Shown: positions 53,546 to 62,684, counted from the first letter of the stretch. The stretch: 64,000 nucleotides of DNA from Pseudoalteromonas piscicida (GCF_002208135.1 NZ_CP021646.1:1161501-1225500), one strand, 5' to 3'. The notes: generated by a model not told the origin, from the sequence alone. Numbers and translations are program-made.

Positions 53546-53764
53546 TATCACCAAAGGGTACACGTGAGTAATGTATTGATTTGATTTACAGCCTTTGGTG
53601 TTACGTCTTTTGCGCTGTAAATGATGAATAATAAAACTGGTAGCGGTCTTACCCACACTAAAACAGTAATAAATCATCATATAATCGCAGCCATTATTTA
53701 CCTTTGTACCTTTTTTGTTGTCCTGTATACTTAGCCAGTTTGATAATTGCGCATGGAGAGGTGC

Positions 53765-53944
53765 ATGAGAAGAGTTGTAATATTTAATAAGAAAAAGCAT
53801 TTTTTTTGGCCACGACCAGACGTTAACTCACTCAACCAAGAGATTGAGCAGATAGAGCAAGATGGTTGGAAGGTGGTGTCTGTCACGGCTAACTGCGATT
53901 TTTTAGGTTATATTAGTTCTTTTACAATTTTAATTGAGTCTTAA
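53765..53944 (+). CDS. Small DUF4177-like protein
   Basis: The 59-residue product starts MRRVVIFNKKKHFFWPRPDV and contains LNQEIEQIEQDGWKVVSVTA, the pattern of a short beta-alpha-beta module in DUF4177-like small proteins (a helix followed by GW-V-V-S-V). GGAGAGGTG precedes the ATG at good distance. A strong terminator follows eight bases after the stop, which supports a real expressed gene. Function unknown. Confidence 0.6.
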   Translation: MRRVVIFNKKKHFFWPRPDVNSLNQEIEQIEQDGWKVVSVTANCDFLGYISSFTILIES

Positions 53945-53951
53945 TTTGTCT

Positions 53952-53996
53952 GCCCGTGAAGCTTGAATTAGCTTCACGGGCGTGCTAATTTTTTTT
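53952..53996 (+). terminator. Strong intrinsic terminator before the riboswitch
   Basis: GCCCGTGAAGC at 53952 pairs perfectly with GCTTCACGGGC at 53971, followed by a T8 run at 53989-53996. It separates the small gene from the riboswitch-SMR unit. Confidence 0.88.
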
Positions 53997-53997
53997 C

Positions 53998-54047
53998 GCT
54001 CTGGTGGACGACCTGCAGAGCTTTCTTTTACTGGCGGGGACGACCCC
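53998..54047 (+). promoter_or_regulatory. Guanidine-II (mini-ykkC) riboswitch
   Basis: Two hairpins with identical GG-ACGA-CC cores occur in tandem. The first is GCTCTGGTGG-ACGA-CCTGCAGAGC (53998-54021) and the second GGGG-ACGA-CCCC (54036-54047). Tandem stems with ACGR loops are the hallmark of the guanidine-II riboswitch. The second stem ends 14 bases before the ATG of an SMR exporter, with GGAG between, so it likely controls translation by exposing or hiding the ribosome binding site. Confidence 0.88.
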
Positions 54048-54061
54048 ATTTTGGAGTTGTC

Positions 54062-54382
54062 ATGAGCTGGTTGCTACTTGCTTTTGCAGGTTTATTGGAA
54101 GTCGTTTGGGCTATTGGTTTGAAATTTACCAACGGTTTTACGAAGCCTGTTCCCTCAATTATTACTTTAGTGGCGATGGCCGCAAGTTTCTACTTTCTCA
54201 GTGTTGCACTACGAACTTTACCGCTTAGCGTTGCTTATTCTGTCTGGGTTGGCATTGGTATGCTAGGGTCGATTATTGTTGGCTTTGTCTATTTTAAAGA
54301 ACCGTTGTCATCACTTAAGCTACTCAGTTTACTGTTGATAATGATTGGGATTATTGGTCTAAAATTATCCTCTCAGGGTTAA
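54062..54382 (+). CDS. gdx: SMR-family guanidinium exporter (SugE/Gdx)
   Basis: The 106-residue, four-helix protein starts MSWLLLAFAGLLEVVWAIGL, with the essential glutamate at residue 13 in the first helix (GLLEVVWAIGLKFT). It contains YSVWVGIGMLGSIIVGFVYF, as in SugE/Gdx rather than EmrE. Gdx exports guanidinium in exchange for protons across the inner membrane as a dual-topology dimer. The guanidine-II riboswitch directly upstream fixes this function much better than sequence alone. GGAG precedes the ATG. Confidence 0.93.
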   Translation: MSWLLLAFAGLLEVVWAIGLKFTNGFTKPVPSIITLVAMAASFYFLSVALRTLPLSVAYSVWVGIGMLGSIIVGFVYFKEPLSSLKLLSLLLIMIGIIGLKLSSQG

Positions 54383-54446
54383 ATTACAGCTATAGTTAAT
54401 CGGAGCTTAGGTTAGATAATTCCACTTTAAATGAAAAGGAAGTTCG

Positions 54447-56705
54447 ATGACGATTGAACTGAATATGGCGGGCTTACAAACGCTTGTTGAGACTACCCTC
54501 ACACCACTTAAAGACTATCATGGTGATTTGTTACCTTGGCGCGGGGAAATAGTAGAAAGCCATAGCTTCGCATTGGAGGGGATAACCGCAAGTGTTACTG
54601 GTAACACTAAGGTAGAGCTTATCAACGCGAGCACTGTCATCGATGAAGACGGTATTATTGGTGAGCAAAATGAGGTTAATGCAGATCTCGAACCTACCAC
54701 AACACTTACCTACAGTGATGAGGTGTGCTGGATAAAATACAGCACACACATTGACTTTGATCTCTCCGGTGCTTTCAAAGCGGAGCTGCTTGGGATCAAT
54801 ACGGATGGGCAGGCACAATGTAAACTAGCAGCCTACCTTTGCCATCAACCACATGAAGCTGTGGGTCTTGCCTTAGGTCGCGACCTTGCAACTATGCCGG
54901 TTATTTTCGATGTTGAGGATGTTAAGTCACTTGCACCTAACAATGCATTAATGATGGAAACGGCAGGGGCGTTAACGGTGAGCGCCAATTTTAGGTGGTC
55001 AGATATAATTGCGCAAAATCTCGATATGTTTAGCCGCTGGTTGGATCAAGGAGAATTACTTGATATTAACCTTGATTCGGCTTTGAGTGCGGACCTTAAT
55101 ATCGAGATCCGTGGTGGCTTTCGTGTTGTCTTTTCTAAACGCTTGGATAAACCACACCATACTTTCCTCGCAATTAAAAAATCAACATTGTCGAATACCG
55201 CTTTAACAATCACTGGGGGAGTGAACGCCAAATTTGCCGACCAAGCCGGATTTAAGCAAGCTTATTCGAGTATTTTGACAGGGATATTCAATGCACCTTT
55301 GGATAAGGTTGAAGAAATCCTCTCACTCGTTGCAACAGACTCTCCCGATGAAGCGCAAAATGACCTGATCTTAAGATTAAAAGATCGCTTACAGCTTGAT
55401 CCACTAACGGACAGTTTAGAACGACTTCAAAGCGAGCTGCTGACCATTAAAAAAACAGTGTTAGCAAATATTGAAACAGCTGCAAAGCTAAAAGCCGAGT
55501 TAAGTGTTAAGTTTGAATACACGCGTTTATCCAGTCATCAATCGCTGCTTGAGGCGAGGTTAACCACCAAAGGCCTAGAGCAGGTGCATCTTGATGCGTT
55601 ATTTGGGCGGGTTGGTACTATCACTCAGCCTAGTTACCAAGATGAAATCGAGATAGAGCGCTTCTTCTTTCAAACCAGTACTGAAATCAAGCAAGCCTAT
55701 GGGTTCAATTTAGGCTTTGGTGCTTGGTCGGCCATGAGCCGTAACAGCTATTCATTTAAAACCATTGAAACGAGAGACAAGCTAAATAGAGTGCAACTGG
55801 CTACGCTTGGGATGCGTGGTTATCAAGATGATATTAATGGCGATAAATGTCATTACTATCTCAGCTTTGATGCACAGATGGCGGCCTTTTCAACATCAAC
55901 GCCGCCTAAGCTACGCGAGTTTACGTTGGGTCTGACGCTCGTACATGAACAGCAAGAGGTGAGTGTGACCAGTAACGAGCTAGACCACTTGGTCGATGAT
56001 TTATCGGTATGGGGTATGATCCCAGAGTTTGACTCTGAGGGTAGAAAACACCGGCTGAGCGAGATACTCAAAGATGCTGATAATGTGCGAGTCGTTAAGT
56101 CCTTACACCTTGACCATAACGCGTTTGTTCAGTTACTACCTTTATTAGGTCAGTTTGATAGTCGAAGACTGGCCACCTCACTTGCTGCTGCAATACCCAT
56201 TAATCATAAAATACTACCTGAGCGGGCAACTATAGAAAATCGAGTGAAATTATATGATGCGATTTTTGAGGCATTGTTAAATTCGCAACTTAACTCTCAC
56301 AATGAAGTGGCTCTGGCGACATATCAATATCTCAAAGCAAAGGGATGTCGAAAACTTGCAGGCAAAGAGCGGGATTGGCGCAGGTTAGGTGCGAGCAAAT
56401 TCCAAACTCTTGCAGGAATAGTCGAGTTGCATCCGCGGATTTTGCAGGACATTAAAAACCTATGCGATGGCTTTGCGCAACTTAATCTCGCTTATCACCA
56501 AGAAGGGAATTATTCTGTGCTTGAACAAGCATTTAATCTTTTTGATGACATGGGCGAACATGGATTCTATAACCGCTTTTTCGCCCATTATGTATTGCAA
56601 TGTACGCGCACTTTTCCTCAGGCACAAAATGGTACCAAAGTGACGGTGAAGCTAGAGTGTGTTAAACACGGTAAAGAAATTGATGTGCTCTGGAGTAAAC
56701 GCTAG
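54447..56705 (+). CDS. Large hypothetical protein
   Basis: The 752-residue product is not recognised. It is soluble, with no signal peptide or membrane helix. The first ~300 residues are beta-rich (FALEGITASVTGNTKVELIN; LSGAFKAELLGINTDGQAQC; TVSANFRWSDIIAQNLDMFS). A helical segment follows (residues ~305-350, LRLKDRLQLDPLTDSLERLQ, then LLTIKKTVLANIETAAKLKA), then a second beta-rich part and a helical C-terminus. The alternating pattern suggests two related halves. AAAAGGAAG precedes the ATG. Neighbours give no clue: the guanidinium exporter upstream and two small hypotheticals downstream. Confidence 0.65.
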   Translation: MTIELNMAGLQTLVETTLTPLKDYHGDLLPWRGEIVESHSFALEGITASVTGNTKVELINASTVIDEDGIIGEQNEVNADLEPTTTLTYSDEVCWIKYSTHIDFDLSGAFKAELLGINTDGQAQCKLAAYLCHQPHEAVGLALGRDLATMPVIFDVEDVKSLAPNNALMMETAGALTVSANFRWSDIIAQNLDMFSRWLDQGELLDINLDSALSADLNIEIRGGFRVVFSKRLDKPHHTFLAIKKSTLSNTALTITGGVNAKFADQAGFKQAYSSILTGIFNAPLDKVEEILSLVATDSPDEAQNDLILRLKDRLQLDPLTDSLERLQSELLTIKKTVLANIETAAKLKAELSVKFEYTRLSSHQSLLEARLTTKGLEQVHLDALFGRVGTITQPSYQDEIEIERFFFQTSTEIKQAYGFNLGFGAWSAMSRNSYSFKTIETRDKLNRVQLATLGMRGYQDDINGDKCHYYLSFDAQMAAFSTSTPPKLREFTLGLTLVHEQQEVSVTSNELDHLVDDLSVWGMIPEFDSEGRKHRLSEILKDADNVRVVKSLHLDHNAFVQLLPLLGQFDSRRLATSLAAAIPINHKILPERATIENRVKLYDAIFEALLNSQLNSHNEVALATYQYLKAKGCRKLAGKERDWRRLGASKFQTLAGIVELHPRILQDIKNLCDGFAQLNLAYHQEGNYSVLEQAFNLFDDMGEHGFYNRFFAHYVLQCTRTFPQAQNGTKVTVKLECVKHGKEIDVLWSKR

Positions 56706-56797
56706 CACGATACTTTGAGTCTCAATGCGCCTGTTCCTAAGTTGTTTACGTACCGAGCATACTATATCTAAAATCGAAATTTGGAGGCAAAGGTAAA

Positions 56798-57124
56798 TTG
56801 GATTACTTACGATGGATAAGGAATAATTTCAAAGATATCGAACCGATAGACGATCAGATATTGCATGAAGTAATTACAGCTGCGAAAGCAGACTCAGCAA
56901 CCTTAAATGAGCTGTTCAAAGCGCTTGGTGTATTGTTTATTGTGATACCGTTTAACGTCTACCTTGCCGTTTCTGGATTATTGGCTTACGACAGTTTGTC
57001 CTTTTGGTTAGTGATGCTTTTCACCGCTATGATAGGAGTGGGAGTCTCTTTATATATTGAACAGAAAATCATAAAAAGAAATATCACGCAGTCAATCTCA
57101 AAGCTAAAATTAGCTAGTGATTAA
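56798..57124 (+). CDS. Small protein with two transmembrane helices
   Basis: The 108-residue product begins from TTG (LDYLRWIRNNFKDIEPIDDQ). It has a soluble N-terminal third, two hydrophobic helices (residues ~45-65 ALGVLFIVIPFNVYLAVSGL and ~70-90) and a basic C-terminus (EQKIIKRNITQS). TTGGAGGCAAAGG lies upstream and supports the TTG start. No family is recognised. It is probably an inner-membrane protein of unknown function. Confidence 0.55.
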   Translation: MDYLRWIRNNFKDIEPIDDQILHEVITAAKADSATLNELFKALGVLFIVIPFNVYLAVSGLLAYDSLSFWLVMLFTAMIGVGVSLYIEQKIIKRNITQSISKLKLASD

Positions 57125-57302
57125 CCACTTTGTTTTCTATAGGTCGTCGCTTAATTTTCTCTTCAGTTTCGCTACTGCATCATGTTGGCAATCTAAGCCC
57201 ATATACAAGTAACACATTGTAATTGGGGTAACTTTTATTTGTTGGACTTACGGTCGGTTAGATAAAACGAGATCAGTCCATGTAAAGGCGGTTTGTATCC
57301 AT

Positions 57303-57770
57303 ATGAATGATGTAGTTGCTGACAAAGTACGGTTTACTTTTAAAAACCACCTCCAAGGATGTGCTGAAGAATTTATTGTTGCTATGGCAGTAGGCGATAA
57401 CATTTATCAGATAAAAGGTGCACCGCTTTTTGCTTTTGGTGTTAACTATGATGACCACGTTTTGGTTGCACCAGATACCGAAGGTTCTTTAGACGCAATC
57501 GAGGTTGTGGCTCGAAGTGAGTACCACTCTTTGCGGGTCTGCTTTACAAACGAGTTGGAAAATGCCAAAAACATAGAGCTACTTCAAGAGCTTACTCTAT
57601 CTGGCGTGGAGAGCGAGCAATTTGGTGATGGGCGCTTTGCGTTGACGGTTTCACCGCAAAGAGAATACGAATCTTTTATCGATATCCTGCATTATTATCA
57701 GGAGCTTGGAGTATTGAAGTATGAACTTGCCGGCGAGCCCCACGATAACTTTGATGGTAACAGTGCGTAA
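57303..57770 (+). CDS. Hypothetical protein (DUF4265-like)
   Basis: The 155-residue product starts MNDVVADKVRFTFKNHLQGC and shows YQIKGAPLFAFGVNYDDHVL near residue 41. It then has EGSLDAIEVVARSEYHSLRV near residue 63 and the C-terminal FALTVSPQREYESFIDILHY near residue 118. This resembles the DUF4265-type layout (substrate-like E-x-L...F...GI..GD.V), but I hold that only loosely. It is soluble. The region between 57125 and 57302 holds nothing I can name. Confidence 0.6.
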   Translation: MNDVVADKVRFTFKNHLQGCAEEFIVAMAVGDNIYQIKGAPLFAFGVNYDDHVLVAPDTEGSLDAIEVVARSEYHSLRVCFTNELENAKNIELLQELTLSGVESEQFGDGRFALTVSPQREYESFIDILHYYQELGVLKYELAGEPHDNFDGNSA

Positions 57771-57910
57771 CTAAGTGGGAATTACCTAATTCTTCACAAA
57801 TTCAGTGGCTTAGTGTCCAGTTTTGTGTTTCACTTGAAACTTTAATAGGCACGGTAATTTACTATCGTACTTAATTTAGGATAATGGTGAAATACTAAGG
57901 AAACACAAGG

Positions 57911-58291
57911 ATGGCTGTCAATTTTGTTGGAGGATGTTTATGTGGGCAGATCCGTTTTACCGCGATTGGCGTCCCTCGTAACCCTCATACTTGCTCATGT
58001 AACATGTGCCAAAGACATAGCGGTGCACTAACCGTTGCATGGGTAGAGTTCGCAAGTGAAGAGATAAGCTGGGATGGGCCTGGCGGTGCTCCTAAGGTGT
58101 GGCGTTCATCGGATTATTCATCGCGCGCTTTTTGCCCTGATTGTGGTAGCACATTAGGTGCAATAGATGACGCGCCTGTCATTGCATTAGTGCTCGGCGT
58201 TTTTGATGCCAATAGTCGTAAAACCCTTGAACCCAAATCTCACTCTTATATTTCAAGAAGGCCAAAATGGTGGTGTATAGGATGCAATTAA
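57911..58291 (+). CDS. GFA-family (glutathione-dependent formaldehyde-activating-like) zinc protein
   Basis: The 126-residue protein has all cysteines of the Mss4-like GFA fold: GGCLCGQIRFTAIG at residues ~6-19, CSCNMCQRHSGALTVAW at residues ~28-44 and RAFCPDCGSTLGAID at residues ~76-90. These bind two zinc ions. Members were named for glutathione-formaldehyde adduct formation, but most, probably including this one, have no proven activity. ACACAAGG precedes the start. The next gene begins 25 bases after the stop and may share the transcript. Confidence 0.9.
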   Translation: MAVNFVGGCLCGQIRFTAIGVPRNPHTCSCNMCQRHSGALTVAWVEFASEEISWDGPGGAPKVWRSSDYSSRAFCPDCGSTLGAIDDAPVIALVLGVFDANSRKTLEPKSHSYISRRPKWWCIGCN

Positions 58292-58316
58292 CCTCTGTGC
58301 TGTACGTGAGTAAATT

Positions 58317-58955
58317 ATGACTTTTTACTCTATCGAAGATGCGTCGTGGTCTGAGATCTTAACGCTACAAAATCAGGCGTATCATGATGTTGCGCCGGAA
58401 ACTGTGGATATTCTAAAAAGTAAATGGATGCGCTCGCCAAAGAGTTGTTTTGTTTTTAAACAACATCGAGCCGTGAATGCCTATTTACTGGCGCACCCTT
58501 GGTACGATGAAAAGCCGCCGAGTTTGTTTACATTATACCAATCTGTCTAAATACTTGCTCAATTTGAAGGAGCAAATCTGACGCTAACTGCGTTAAAAAT
58601 TCCTTATTTAGAACAACTAAATAGCAAAATCTTTGCCTTGTTATCGACAAGATTTTCTTGCCTCAAAATAGATCACTTAATTCAGCAAATTGGTATTACT
58701 TCTGCACAACCGCTAAGTTCGTCGTTGTTTCTACATGACCTAGTTGTTTCACAAGCCTTATCAGGGCAGGGGATTGGTGCCTTGATGATTAAACGCTTAG
58801 TTGAGTTGGCGACCCAAATGGGGTACTGTCGCATTCGGCTTGTGGCTGTACAAAATAGCGTGGGGTTTTGGTTGAAACTAGGCTTTGTCCCAAAGCCAAT
58901 TAAGGTATGCAAAAGTTATGGTGAAGATGCGCAGCTGATGGAAATGAAAGTGTAA
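58317..58955 (+). pseudogene. GNAT acetyltransferase gene interrupted by a 160-bp MITE
   Basis: The first 73 codons (MTFYSIEDASWSEILTLQNQ; ending DEKPPSLFTL) are the N-terminal half of a GNAT protein. After the insertion at 58536-58695, the frame continues with TSAQPLSSSLFLHDLVVSQA, the acetyl-CoA loop GQGIGALMIKRLV and NSVGFWLKLGFVPKP. Together they make one ~155-residue acetyltransferase. As sequenced, a stop follows shortly after the element's left end, so the gene is inactive unless the element allows read-through. The two sides are not in an obviously restorable frame with a 2- or 3-base target duplication, so further decay is likely. Confidence 0.82.
58536..58695 (+). mobile_element. 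160-bp MITE inserted in the GNAT gene
   Basis: Terminal inverted repeats are TACCAAT at 58536 and ATTGGTA at 58689. TTA lies on both sides (58533-58535 and 58696-58698), a possible 3-bp target duplication. Inner landmarks are TACTTGCTCAATTTGAAGGA, ACGCTAACTGCGTTAAAAAT and ACAACTAAATAGCAAAATCT. It has no coding capacity. Length equals that of the copy at 59547. Confidence 0.8.
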
Positions 58956-59007
58956 GGTGCGCCAGCTAAGGTTGGAAGTCATGAAAGTAGCCATACGGTA
59001 ATTTACG

Positions 59008-59427
59008 ATGATTAAAAAAATAATAATTATATTCTCGCTGCTGTTTGCAGCTAGTCACGGCAGTGCCGGTGAATTAAAGCCATTCACAAGCGATGGCTGT
59101 AGTGTATTTCCTGATGGTACTTTGGCGCAAAATGAACTGTGGTTGAGTTGTTGCACGGCACACGATCTTGCCTACTGGAAAGGTGGTACCGCTATTGAGC
59201 GCGAAAATGCCGACATTGCCTTACAAAAATGTGTTGCTGCGGTAGGTCAAGAAGAAGTGGCGACCTTGATGTTAGCGGGTGTGCGACTCGGTGGGCTCCC
59301 TTATTTACCTACGCCATTTCGTTGGGGGTACGGATGGTCTTACCCTAGGCGCTACGCTGAATTGACTGCAGAAGAGCTAGAACAAGTAAATAAGCACATG
59401 GCAAAACTAGCATTAGACAAAAAATAA
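59008..59427 (+). CDS. Secreted phospholipase-A2-like protein
   Basis: The 139-residue protein has a signal peptide (residues ~1-21, MIKKIIIIFSLLFAASHGSA). Its conserved core resembles the phospholipase A2 active site: DGCSVFPDGT near residue 28, LSCCTAHDLAYWKGGT near residue 47 (the CC..HD catalytic histidine-aspartate motif) and ADIALQKCVAAVG near residue 70. The arrangement suggests a disulfide-bonded periplasmic or secreted lipase-like protein. Activity is unproven in this bacterial group. A MITE copy follows 120 bases downstream. Confidence 0.65.
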   Translation: MIKKIIIIFSLLFAASHGSAGELKPFTSDGCSVFPDGTLAQNELWLSCCTAHDLAYWKGGTAIERENADIALQKCVAAVGQEEVATLMLAGVRLGGLPYLPTPFRWGYGWSYPRRYAELTAEELEQVNKHMAKLALDKK

Positions 59428-59546
59428 ATTGACGCAAAATCAAATTCTGTATATTTTCTCCGCGATGTTTCAATGAGGGCCATACAGTCAACTCGTCAAC
59501 CCAATATTAGGCAGATCCTCACATGCATTAAGTGCCTGTGACTTGA

Positions 59547-59706
59547 TACCAATTTTACTTGATACTTGATCCATTTGAGGGAGTAAATCCGACGCTGACG
59601 GCGTTAAAAATTTCTCATTTAGAACAACTAAATAGCAAAATTTTTGCCTAGTTATCGCCAAGATTTTCTAGCCTCACAATAGCTCACTTAATCAAACAAA
59701 TTGGTA
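59547..59706 (+). mobile_element. 160-bp MITE, second complete copy
   Basis: TACCAAT at 59547 and ATTGGTA at 59700 form the ends. The interior (GAGGGAGTAAATCCGACGCT, ACAACTAAATAGCAAAATTT, CAAGATTTTCTAGCCTCACA) aligns along its whole length with the copy at 58536 and has exactly the same length. It lies 115 bases before the antiporter start and may supply or displace its promoter. Confidence 0.8.
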
Positions 59707-59820
59707 TTAACCTTTTGTTCTGAATTTGGGAAACGGATAAGACTGCATCAACCGCTGTTTATAGCCGACTTTGCGTCCCTTTTTTCCGCTGCTCAAATTC
59801 CTTTGATTTGGGAAATTCGC

Positions 59821-61203
59821 ATGGCTGAGCCAAGTGCAATTAGCATCATTCCCCCAGTCGTCGTATTGACGCTTGCAATTATCTTACGTCGTCCTATCTT
59901 GTCCCTTGTTTTGGGGGCGCTGGTAGGACTCGCATTGTTAGACCCAGCCACCGTATTGGCAAATTTTGCTGATGCTTCGCTAAAAGTGATGGGCGATGAA
60001 ACCATCGGCTGGCTTATTCTGGTATGTGGTACGTTTGGTGCCTTGATAGCGCTGCTAGTGCACACCGGCGGTGCCTTAGCATTTGGCCGTAATGCACTGA
60101 AAATGGCAAAAGGGCCAAAGTCGTCTTTGCTTATGACCTATTTTTTAGGTGTGATTATTTTTATTGATGACTATCTTAATGCGCTGACGGTTGGTGAGAC
60201 GATGCGTCGCGTTACCGATAAGTTTAAGATTTCTAGGGAAATGCTTGCTTATGTAGTGGATTCAACCGCTGCACCTATCTGTGTTTTAGTACCACTTTCG
60301 ACTTGGGCAGTGTTCTTTGGCGGTTTGCTGGTTGATAACGGTGTCGCGGGAGAAGGACAGGGGATCAGCACGTATATTCAGGCCATTCCTTACATGCTGT
60401 ATGCTTGGGTGGCCGTAATTATGGTACCACTGGTGATATTTGGTATTGTGCCTCTGTTTGGCCCAATGAAAAAAGCAGAACTTGCAGCTAAACAAGGACA
60501 TCCCGCGCTTGAGCAAGTTGATTTGGAAGAAGTACATACACCGGATCACTATGCTGCAAAAGCCATTGAGCAAGAGTTCGAACAAGCCGACACTCAAGGC
60601 AAACTGGTTAACTTTTTGGTGCCTATTGGTTTGCTGGTGGCGTTTACGGTGTACTTTGATATTGATGTATGGAAAGGCTTGTTGGCGACTTTGGCAGTGA
60701 CTATCCCATTTTATATGGTGCAAAGGTTGATGCCGCTTGCAGACATGCTTGAGCAAATGATCAATGGTTTTAAATGCATGCTACCTGCGATAGGAACGGT
60801 TATCGCCGCATTTATCTTTAAGGATGTGTGCGATCAACTGCTATTGCCACAATATGTGATAAATGCACTGAGTCCTTATATGACAGCTGGTTTACTGCCT
60901 GCGATGGTGTTTTTATCTATGGCTATTTTGGCCTTTGCAACTGGCTCTAGTTGGGGGATCTTCGCTGTGACTATTCCTATCGTGATGCCTTTGGCCGTTG
61001 CTGTCGATGCTAATATTCCTCTGGTGATAGGCGCGTTGTTGTCGGCATCATCATTTGGTAGTCAGGCGTGTTTCTACTCGGATTCTACGGTATTGGCAGC
61101 CCAAGGCTCAGATTGTAATTTAGTCAGTCACGCCATCACTCAACTACCTTATGCGTTGATTGCGGCTGCTATTGCCTTTGTTGGCTTCTTGATTATTGCT
61201 TAA
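59821..61203 (+). CDS. NhaC-family Na+/H+ antiporter
   Basis: The 460-residue membrane protein has about eleven helices and the conserved signatures of the NhaC/Na+:H+ antiporter family. These are GVIIFIDDYLNALTVGETMR near residue 110, STAAPICVLVPLSTWAVFFG near residue 149, and FATGSSWGIFAVTIPIVMPL near residue 375. It would exchange cations (or an amino acid/organic acid, as some members do) for protons in the inner membrane. The ATG at 59821 starts MAEPSAISIIPPVVVLTLAI. A longer frame from 59701 begins inside a MITE and is rejected. Confidence 0.85.
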   Translation: MAEPSAISIIPPVVVLTLAIILRRPILSLVLGALVGLALLDPATVLANFADASLKVMGDETIGWLILVCGTFGALIALLVHTGGALAFGRNALKMAKGPKSSLLMTYFLGVIIFIDDYLNALTVGETMRRVTDKFKISREMLAYVVDSTAAPICVLVPLSTWAVFFGGLLVDNGVAGEGQGISTYIQAIPYMLYAWVAVIMVPLVIFGIVPLFGPMKKAELAAKQGHPALEQVDLEEVHTPDHYAAKAIEQEFEQADTQGKLVNFLVPIGLLVAFTVYFDIDVWKGLLATLAVTIPFYMVQRLMPLADMLEQMINGFKCMLPAIGTVIAAFIFKDVCDQLLLPQYVINALSPYMTAGLLPAMVFLSMAILAFATGSSWGIFAVTIPIVMPLAVAVDANIPLVIGALLSASSFGSQACFYSDSTVLAAQGSDCNLVSHAITQLPYALIAAAIAFVGFLIIA

Positions 61204-61325
61204 TCGCAAGTAAATTTTTAGGGTTAGTTCTGCTAACCCTTCGAAGCTAACTTCCTAAAATACTTACTCTATTGCTCAAGTCTTGCTAGGCTATATAACC
61301 AGACTCTCAAAGTGTAAGGATAGCA

Positions 61326-62672
61326 ATGTTCACACCTCGCAAGTTAGCCGAAAATTATCGCGAACTGATAAGTAGTATCGGTTTCTATCCCTCCTTACTT
61401 GCAGTTGCATTTTTTATTTTCGCGCTCATAACCACAGCACTTGAATATGCAGCTCCTATCAGCAACTTTAAAGAGCTTATTGCGATTGTACTGGTCGACA
61501 GTGAAGAGAACGCACGAACCATTTTAAGCACGCTTGTGGGGAGTATCATCTCATTGACGGTATTTAGTTTTTCAATGGTGATGATTGTGCTGAATAATGC
61601 CAGTGCTGGGTTGTCACCTAGAGTACTGCCGGGCCTTATCACCAGAAAGTCGCACCAGTTAGTATTGGGTTTTTATCTCGGTAGTATCATTTATGCCATC
61701 ATTATGCTGATAAACATTCGTGGCGTGGGCAATGGTGAAACTGGGATCCCGGCGTTAGGGGTTTTATTTTCGCTGGTGTTTGGATTGGTCTCTTTAGGCT
61801 TTTTTGTGTTTTTTATCCATTCAATCTCCCGCGCCATACAGGTCGATAATGTGCTAAATGACCTGTTTAATAACACTAAAAATGAGATGAAGAATATTAT
61901 CACCAAACAGCAAGAGCAGCCTTTTGATGGCTTTCCAGACTTCTCGAGTTGGCATAATTTACCCAGCACAGAAGAGGGGTATTTTAAGGGAGTACACAGT
62001 GACAAACTGTGTGCGTTGTGCGAGCAACATGACTTAAAAATATATATTGCTGTTAAACAAGGATTTTTTACCGTTAAAGGCTACCCGTTTCTTAAGTGTA
62101 ATAAGGATCTCAGTGAAGATGAGGCGCTACATGATGCGTTACTTAGCTGTTTTATTTTTTATGTTGAAGAGTACATCAGCGACCATTATCGCTATGGTTT
62201 AACACAAATCTCGGAGATTGCGGTCAAAGCCATGAGCCCAGGGATTAATGATCCCGGTACTGCGGTAAAGGCGATTGATATGCTGAGTATTTTACTTATC
62301 CAACGTTTGGATATTTGCGATGTGAACTACTCCTTTAAACACGCTAAAAATGAGCCTCTTTTATATATCCACGAAGCGTCTTTTGATGAATTACTGCATG
62401 ATAATTTTACTCCGATAAGAAACTATGCAAAGACAGACGGCTATGTCATGGTTAATGTGTTGGAAGCGTTTAAAAATATACTGTTTCGCTCAAGTGCGGA
62501 TCAACAAGCGACGGAAAGTTTATTTAATTACTTAGAAGCCATCGTTGACGATGTGGGCAATACCATCACTAACCCGTTTGACCGTCAACGGATCATTGAA
62601 ATGCTCGAGGCTATTGAGAAAATTAATGGCAATAGAGGAGAAGCGCTTATTGCACAATTTAAACGAGAATAA
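61326..62672 (+). CDS. DUF2254 family membrane protein
   Basis: The 448-residue protein has four N-terminal transmembrane helices (residues ~18-40, 60-90, 105-130 and 140-170). They include the characteristic LSTLVGSIISLTVFSFSMVM and NNASAGLSPRVLPGLI blocks of DUF2254. The cytoplasmic C-terminal domain has YRYGLTQISEIAVKAMSPGI then NDPGTAVKAIDML near residue 295, the signature of the family. Function is unknown; a small-conductance channel-like role has been guessed for relatives but not shown. GTAAGGAT precedes the ATG. Confidence 0.9.
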   Translation: MFTPRKLAENYRELISSIGFYPSLLAVAFFIFALITTALEYAAPISNFKELIAIVLVDSEENARTILSTLVGSIISLTVFSFSMVMIVLNNASAGLSPRVLPGLITRKSHQLVLGFYLGSIIYAIIMLINIRGVGNGETGIPALGVLFSLVFGLVSLGFFVFFIHSISRAIQVDNVLNDLFNNTKNEMKNIITKQQEQPFDGFPDFSSWHNLPSTEEGYFKGVHSDKLCALCEQHDLKIYIAVKQGFFTVKGYPFLKCNKDLSEDEALHDALLSCFIFYVEEYISDHYRYGLTQISEIAVKAMSPGINDPGTAVKAIDMLSILLIQRLDICDVNYSFKHAKNEPLLYIHEASFDELLHDNFTPIRNYAKTDGYVMVNVLEAFKNILFRSSADQQATESLFNYLEAIVDDVGNTITNPFDRQRIIEMLEAIEKINGNRGEALIAQFKRE

Positions 62673-62684
62673 GCGCGAATCTTT

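Noticed and set aside
54062..54382. EmrE-type multidrug exporter
   Set aside because: Sequence motifs are SugE/Gdx-like and a guanidine-II riboswitch lies directly upstream.
59701..59820. Longer N-terminus for the NhaC-type antiporter
   Set aside because: The extension begins inside a MITE copy and has no ribosome binding site. The ATG at 59821 leads straight into the membrane domain.
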